Source: DASWRT01 sp036403035
Lineage (GTDB): Bacteria > Pseudomonadota > Alphaproteobacteria > ATCC43930 > CGMCC-115725
Assembly (NCBI GenBank): GCA_036403035.1
Contig: DASWRT010000095.1
Coordinates: forward strand, 1 to 10,501
DNA length: 10,501 nt
Direction of reading: 5' to 3'
How positions within the stretch are numbered: the stretch's first letter is position 1; each line of letters begins with the position of its first letter. The translations under genes were made by a program, and so were the position numbers. Shown here one piece after another: positions 6,249 through 10,501 of this stretch. Below the pieces are notes generated by a model, which saw only the letters and a list, made by a program, of their open reading frames with translations, made no database searches and had not been told where the DNA came from.

Positions 6249-6311
6249 CCGATCACTCGATAGACATAGATGTCAGTGTGCCCTTGCATCCGCCGGCCGA
6301 CGATGGTACGT

Positions 6312-6327
6312 GAATGAACGTTCACTC
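6312..6327. promoter_or_regulatory. TetR-type operator upstream of the TetR gene
   Basis: GAATGAACGTTCACTC is a 16-bp inverted repeat about the centre AACGTT with one mismatched pair. TGAATGAACGTTCA-type palindromes are common operators of TetR-family repressors. It ends 21 bp before the regulator start at 6349, where a bound dimer would block its own promoter. A possible -35/-10 pair (TTGCAT 6284-6289, 17-bp gap, TACGTG 6307-6312) abuts it, but the -10 is poor. A second inverted repeat, GACAT-AG-ATGTC, lies at 6263-6274. Confidence 0.68.
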
Positions 6328-6348
6328 TCTAATCGGACGGATCGGCCG

Positions 6349-6975
6349 ATGCGGGATGCGGAAGGGACGCGGCGGCGGATCGAGCGGACGGCGCTCGCGC
6401 TGTTCGTCGAGAAAGGCGTCGCGGGCACGTCGATCCGCGACATCGCGGTTGGGGCGGGGATCGCCGACGGGGCGCTCTACCGGCATTTCCCGAGCAAGGA
6501 GGCGCTGGTCTGGCACCTCTTCGCCGAGAACTATCTCGGCTTCGCCGCGACGCTGGAGGAACTGCAGCGCGACGCCGCGACGGCGCCCGACAAGATCGCC
6601 TCGATGGTGCGCGGCTTCTGTGCCTTCTTCGACGAGGACTGGGCGCTCTTCGCCTTCCTGCTGATCGTGCAGCACGGGCAGCTCGCGAAGCTGCCCGATG
6701 GCGCCGCGACGCCGGTCGACGTGGTGCGCCGGGTCGTCGCCGAGGGCATGGCGCGCGGCGAGATCGCCGCGGCGGGCGACCCGGACCTCGTCACCGCGAT
6801 GATCGCCGGCACGGTGCTCCAGGCCGCGACGTTCAAGATCTACGGCCGGCTGACCGGGACGATGTCGTCCTACGCGGACGATCTCGCCGCCGCCTGCCGG
6901 CGCATCCTCGGCGCGGCGACGGCAGCCGCGTCATCCTTCGAGAGCCGCCGCGAGCGGACCGGATCGGAACCATGA
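6349..6975 (+). CDS. TetR/AcrR family transcriptional regulator
   Basis: A 208-residue one-component regulator of standard length. The N-terminal DNA-binding domain is clear: RRRIERTALALFVEKGVAGT (8-27), then the helix-turn-helix SIRDIAVGAGIADGALYRHF (28-47) and the usual PSKEAL. Residues 55-190 form the helical ligand-binding and dimer region, whose ligand cannot be deduced. The ATG at 6349 is chosen because family members start 5-10 residues before the first helix; the longer open frame from 6214 would translate through the operator-like palindrome. It overlaps the following LplT-Aas fusion gene by ATGA (6972-6975), so the two are almost certainly one transcript. The regulator likely represses both in response to a lipid, fatty-acyl or membrane-active ligand (inference). 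Confidence 0.93.
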   Translation: MRDAEGTRRRIERTALALFVEKGVAGTSIRDIAVGAGIADGALYRHFPSKEALVWHLFAENYLGFAATLEELQRDAATAPDKIASMVRGFCAFFDEDWALFAFLLIVQHGQLAKLPDGAATPVDVVRRVVAEGMARGEIAAAGDPDLVTAMIAGTVLQAATFKIYGRLTGTMSSYADDLAAACRRILGAATAAASSFESRRERTGSEP

Positions 6976-9900
6976 GACAACTCCATCTCCTTGCCGAACG
7001 GCATTTCCTGCCGCTCTTCACGGCGCAGTTTCTCGGCGCCTTCAACGACAATCTGTTCAAGAACGCCATCGTCATGCTCGCCGCCTACCGCATCGCGGCG
7101 GAGGCCAGCGTCAACGGGCAGATCGTCGTGACGCTGGCCGCCGGGCTGTTCATCCTGCCGTTCTTCCTGTTCTCGGCGCCGGCCGGGCAGCTCGCCGACA
7201 AGATCGACAAGTCGCGGCTCATCCGCTGGATCAAGGCGGCGGAGATCGCGATCATGGCGATCGGCGGCTATGGGCTGGTCAGCGGCAATCTCTGGTTCCT
7301 GCTCGCGGTGCTGTTCCTCCTCGGCGTGCAGGCGACGTTCTTCGGGCCGCTCAAGTACGCGATCCTGCCGCAGCACCTCGCCGCCGCGGATCTCCTCGAC
7401 GGCAACGCGCTGATCGAGGCCGGGACGTTCCTCGCCATCCTGCTCGGTACGATCGCCGGCGGGCTCCTCGTGCTGACCGACGGCGGGCCTTGGGTCGTCG
7501 GCGGCGGGGCGGTGCTGCTGGCGCTCGCCGGCTGGGCGGCGAGCCTGTTCCTGCCGCCGGCCCCGGCCGCCTCGCCGGACCTCCGCCTCACCCCGAACTT
7601 CCTCGCCGAAACCGGGCGGATCGTCCGTCAGGCCGCGACGCGGCGCGACGTGTTCCTCTCGATCCTCGGCATCTCCTGGTTCTGGCTGATCGGCGCGACG
7701 TACCTGTCGCAGTTCCCGAACTTCACCAAGGACGTGATCGGCGGCGACGAGCATGTCGTGACGCTGTTCCTGACCTTGTTCTCGGTCGGCATCGGGCTCG
7801 GCTCGATGCTGTGCGGCCGGCTGATGAAGGGCGAGATCAGCGCGCGGTACGTGCCGACGGCGGCGATCATGATGACGGTCTTCTCGCTCGACCTCTATTG
7901 GGCGACGCACGGCCATCGCCCGCCGGCCGGGCCAGAGCTGGCCGGCGTCGCCGCCTTCCTGGGAAACCCGGCGAACTGGCGGATCTCGCTCGACCTGCTG
8001 CTGCTCTCGGTGTCCGGCGGCGTCTACATCGTGCCGCTCTACGCGATCGTGCAGGCGCGCACCGACGAGGGGCAGCGGGCGCGGGCGGTCGCCGCGAACA
8101 ACATCATGAACGCGCTGTTCATGGTGGTCTCGGCCGTCGCGACGATGCTGCTGCTTGCCGCCGGGGTCAGCGTCCCCGGCGTGTTCCTGGTCGTCGGCAT
8201 CGCAAACGTCGCGGTCGCCGTCTACATCGTCCGCCTGCTGCCGCGCGAAACGCTGAAGACGATCGCCGCCGGGTTCTTCCGTCTGCTCTACCGGGTCGAG
8301 ATCCACGGCGCGGAGAACCTCGCGGCGGCCGGCGAACGCGCGGTGATCGTGCTCAACCACGTCTCCTTCCTCGACGGGCCGCTGGTCGCAGCCTTCCTGC
8401 CCGGCCGGCCGACCTTCGCGATCGACAGCGAGATGGCGAAGCGCTGGTGGGTGCGGCCGATGTTCTGGCTGGTCGACGCGCTGACCGTCGACCCGACGCG
8501 CCCGCTCGCGACCAAGACGCTGATCAAGGCGGTGCGCGAAGGGCGGCACTGCGTGATCTTCCCGGAAGGGCGGATCACCGTCACCGGCTCCCTGATGAAG
8601 GTCTACGAGGGGCCGGGCCTCGTCGCCGACAAGGCGGACGCGCCGGTCGTCCCGGTGCGGATCGACGGCGCGCAGTTCACGCCGTTCTCGCGGATGCGCG
8701 GCAAGCTGCGGCTGCGCTGGTTCCCCAAGATCCGCATCGCCGTCTTGCCGCCGCGGCGGCTGGAAGCGCCGGGCGAAGGCTTGCGGCCGCGCGAGCGGCG
8801 CCACCGGATCGGGCTCGCGCTCTACGACGTGATGAGCGACCTGATCTTCGAGACCTCCGAGGCGGACCGGACGCTGTTCACGGCGCTGCTCGACGCGCGG
8901 CGGCGCTATGGCGGAGCGCTGCCGGCGGTGCAGGACCCGGAGACCCCGCGCCCGCTCGATTACGACCGGCTGGTGACGACGAGCCTCGTGCTCGGCCGGC
9001 GCCTCGCAGGACTAACCGCGCCCGGCGAGCATGTCGGCGTGCTGCTGCCGAACGCCGCCGCCGTCGCCGCGACCTTCTTCGGGCTCCAGGCGGAAGGGCG
9101 CGTGCCGGCGATGCTGAACTTCTCGGCCGGCGCGGCGGCGATGGCCGGCGCGTGCCGCACCGCCGAGATCCGCACCGTGCTGACCTCGCGGCGCTTCGTC
9201 GAGCGCGCCAAGCTCGACGCCGCCGCGGCCGAGCTGTCCCGCGACGTCCGGCTCGTCTATCTGGAGGACGTCCGGGCCGCGATCGGCCTGATCGACAAGC
9301 TCTACGGCATCGTCGCGCGGCCGTTTGCGGCGCGGCTGCATCGCCGCCGCGGGCGCAAGCCCTCGGACCCGGCGGTCGTGCTGTTCACATCAGGGTCGGA
9401 AGGGACGCCGAAGGGCGTCGTGCTGAGCCACGCCAACATCCTGGCGAACTGCCAGCAGCTCGCGGCGCGCGTCGATTTCAGCCCGAGCGACATCGTGTTC
9501 AACGCGCTGCCGGTGTTCCATTCGTTCGGGCTCACCGGCGGGCTGATCCTGCCGCTGGTCTCGGGCGTGCGGACGTTCCTCTACCCGTCGCCGCTCCATT
9601 ACCGGATCGTGCCGGAGATGGTCTACATGACAAACGCGACGATCATGTTCGGCACCGACACGTTCCTCGCCGGCTACGCACGGACGGCGAATCCCTACGA
9701 CTTCTACAGCATTCGCTACGTCTTCGCCGGGGCGGAGCGGGTGCAGCCGGCGACGCGGCGGGCCTGGATCGAGAAGTTCGGGCTGCGGATCTTCGAGGGC
9801 TACGGCGCGACCGAGACCGCGCCGGTGCTCGCCGTCAATACGCCGATGCATTACCGCGAGGGCACGGTCGGCCGCTTCCTGCCCGACATCCGGTATCGGA

Positions 9901-10406
9901 TCGAGCCGGTGCCGGGGATCGAGCGCGGCGGCCGCCTGCACGTCGCCGGGCCGAACGTGATGCTGGGCTATCTGCGCGCCGAGCGGCCGGGGGCGATCGA
10001 GCCGCCGCCGGAGCCCGGCTGGTACGACACCGGCGACATCGTCGACGTCGACGCCGAGGGCTACGCGACCGTGCTGGGCCGCGCCAAGCGCTTCGCCAAG
10101 ATCGCAGGCGAGATGGTCTCTCTGAGCGCCGCAGAGGATCTGGCGCAATCGCTCTGGCCGGAGAGCAAGCACGCCGTGATCGCCGTCGCGGATGCGCGCA
10201 AGGGCGAGCAACTCGTGCTCGTCACCGACCGCCCCGACGCCAGCCGCGACGCGCTCCTCGCTGCAGCCCGCAGCCGGGGCGTGCCGGAGCTGGCGGTGCC
10301 GCGGACGATCCTGCATGTCGACAAGCTGCCGCTGCTCGGCAGCGGCAAGGCGGACTATCCGGCCGTGACGGTGCTGGTGACGGAGCGGATGGCGCAGGCG
10401 GCATGA
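6972..10406 (+). CDS. Fused LplT flippase, 2-acyl-GPE acyltransferase and acyl-ACP synthetase (Aas)
   Basis: A 1144-residue inner-membrane protein joining what Escherichia coli makes as two proteins, LplT and Aas. Residues 1-425 are an MFS-type lysophospholipid transporter (FTAQFLGAFNDNLFKNAIVML at 16-36; about 12 helices). Residues 435-620 are a PlsC-type acyltransferase with the HX4D site NHVSFLD (His463, Asp468), FPEGR (530-534) and PVVPVRIDG (558-566). Residues 640-1144 are an AMP-forming acyl-ACP synthetase with FTSGSEGTPKG (805-815), GYGATET (943-949), YDTGD (1018-1022), GRAKRFAKIAGEMV (1036-1049) and the C-terminal catalytic lysine in GSGKADY (Lys1126). All key residues are present, so the protein should flip lysophospholipids inward and re-acylate them. 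The start overlaps the TetR stop (ATGA). This fusion is known in alphaproteobacteria. Confidence 0.95.
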   Translation: MRQLHLLAERHFLPLFTAQFLGAFNDNLFKNAIVMLAAYRIAAEASVNGQIVVTLAAGLFILPFFLFSAPAGQLADKIDKSRLIRWIKAAEIAIMAIGGYGLVSGNLWFLLAVLFLLGVQATFFGPLKYAILPQHLAAADLLDGNALIEAGTFLAILLGTIAGGLLVLTDGGPWVVGGGAVLLALAGWAASLFLPPAPAASPDLRLTPNFLAETGRIVRQAATRRDVFLSILGISWFWLIGATYLSQFPNFTKDVIGGDEHVVTLFLTLFSVGIGLGSMLCGRLMKGEISARYVPTAAIMMTVFSLDLYWATHGHRPPAGPELAGVAAFLGNPANWRISLDLLLLSVSGGVYIVPLYAIVQARTDEGQRARAVAANNIMNALFMVVSAVATMLLLAAGVSVPGVFLVVGIANVAVAVYIVRLLPRETLKTIAAGFFRLLYRVEIHGAENLAAAGERAVIVLNHVSFLDGPLVAAFLPGRPTFAIDSEMAKRWWVRPMFWLVDALTVDPTRPLATKTLIKAVREGRHCVIFPEGRITVTGSLMKVYEGPGLVADKADAPVVPVRIDGAQFTPFSRMRGKLRLRWFPKIRIAVLPPRRLEAPGEGLRPRERRHRIGLALYDVMSDLIFETSEADRTLFTALLDARRRYGGALPAVQDPETPRPLDYDRLVTTSLVLGRRLAGLTAPGEHVGVLLPNAAAVAATFFGLQAEGRVPAMLNFSAGAAAMAGACRTAEIRTVLTSRRFVERAKLDAAAAELSRDVRLVYLEDVRAAIGLIDKLYGIVARPFAARLHRRRGRKPSDPAVVLFTSGSEGTPKGVVLSHANILANCQQLAARVDFSPSDIVFNALPVFHSFGLTGGLILPLVSGVRTFLYPSPLHYRIVPEMVYMTNATIMFGTDTFLAGYARTANPYDFYSIRYVFAGAERVQPATRRAWIEKFGLRIFEGYGATETAPVLAVNTPMHYREGTVGRFLPDIRYRIEPVPGIERGGRLHVAGPNVMLGYLRAERPGAIEPPPEPGWYDTGDIVDVDAEGYATVLGRAKRFAKIAGEMVSLSAAEDLAQSLWPESKHAVIAVADARKGEQLVLVTDRPDASRDALLAAARSRGVPELAVPRTILHVDKLPLLGSGKADYPAVTVLVTERMAQAA

Positions 10407-10431
10407 GCGAGAGCGGTCGTATCAGGTCCGA

Positions 10432-10501
10432 TCATTGTGTCTGCGAAGGACCGCAGATGAGGTCCAGCGCCGTCTCCACCGTGGCCTCTAGTTCCGCGCG
10501 C
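10432..10501 (-). CDS. C-terminal end of an unidentified minus-strand gene
   Basis: Reading inward from the window end on the minus strand, 22 codons run to a TGA at 10434-10432 and encode RAELEATVETALDLICGPSQTQ. The helix-like ELEATVETALDLI stretch and strong G/C at third positions look coding. Too little is present to name a family. It would converge on the LplT-Aas gene, with 25 bp between stops. The competing plus-strand frame starting at 10403 looks less protein-like. A TCTGCG/CGCAGA stem (10440-10457) lies within this end. Confidence 0.45.
   Translation of the reverse strand, partial: RAELEATVETALDLICGPSQTQ

Noticed and set aside
6214..6348. Longer N-terminus for the TetR regulator from an ATG at 6214
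   Set aside because: It would overlap the previous gene, translate through the operator palindrome and add 45 residues absent from normal TetR proteins.
6870..8804. 644-residue minus-strand open frame opposite the LplT-Aas fusion
   Set aside because: Composition is dominated by Arg, Asp, Glu, Gln and His, as expected for an antisense shadow; the plus strand encodes a well-recognised multi-domain enzyme.
10403..10501. Plus-strand gene starting in an ATGA overlap with the LplT-Aas stop
   Set aside because: The frame stays open to the edge, but its Ser/Cys-rich residues and mixed third positions look non-coding; the minus-strand frame over the same bases looks better. The window is too short to be certain.

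Overview
The window is GC-rich chromosomal DNA with dense genes, strongly GC-biased third codon positions and several stop/start overlaps (GTGA, TGATG, ATGA). The gene content (a DUF3311 protein with a sodium:solute symporter, a SPOR-domain lytic transglycosylase lipoprotein, minD-minE, a fused LplT-Aas protein) and a CtrA-like box point to an alphaproteobacterium, most likely Hyphomicrobiales/Rhizobiales. This is inferred from gene content and motifs, not from a database search. No rRNA, tRNA, CRISPR, insertion sequence or phage gene was seen.

Layout. Positions 1-1631 (+) hold the end of a small DUF3311 membrane protein, overlapping a 489-residue sodium:solute symporter of the MctP type; together they look like a carboxylate uptake pair. 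A lytic transglycosylase lipoprotein with a C-terminal SPOR domain (1721-2878, -) converges on it. A divergent regulatory region (2879-3101) carries a near-consensus CtrA box. From it reads a coiled-coil protein of unknown family (3102-3758, +; TTG start behind a perfect Shine-Dalgarno), then minD (4006-4818) and minE (4818-5150). No minC lies beside minD. Next come a cobalamin-type substrate-binding protein without a signal peptide (5424-6248), a TetR regulator (6349-6975) with an operator-like palindrome just upstream, and, overlapping it by ATGA, a 1144-residue fusion of a lysophospholipid flippase, a PlsC acyltransferase and an acyl-ACP synthetase (6972-10406). The last 70 bases probably hold the end of a minus-strand gene.

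How the genes may work together. Positions 1721-5150 read as a cell-division and cell-wall neighbourhood: a septal-type (SPOR) peptidoglycan lyase, a CtrA-type site and the Min oscillator pair. The coiled-coil protein in the place usually held by minC ends in a tail (GFF-x-x-LLR) that matches the membrane-targeting tail of the MinD encoded downstream. This makes it a candidate uncharacterised membrane-associated partner of the Min system, and it is the best lead in the window. Positions 6312-10406 form a self-contained regulator-plus-enzyme unit for recycling lysophospholipids at the inner membrane.
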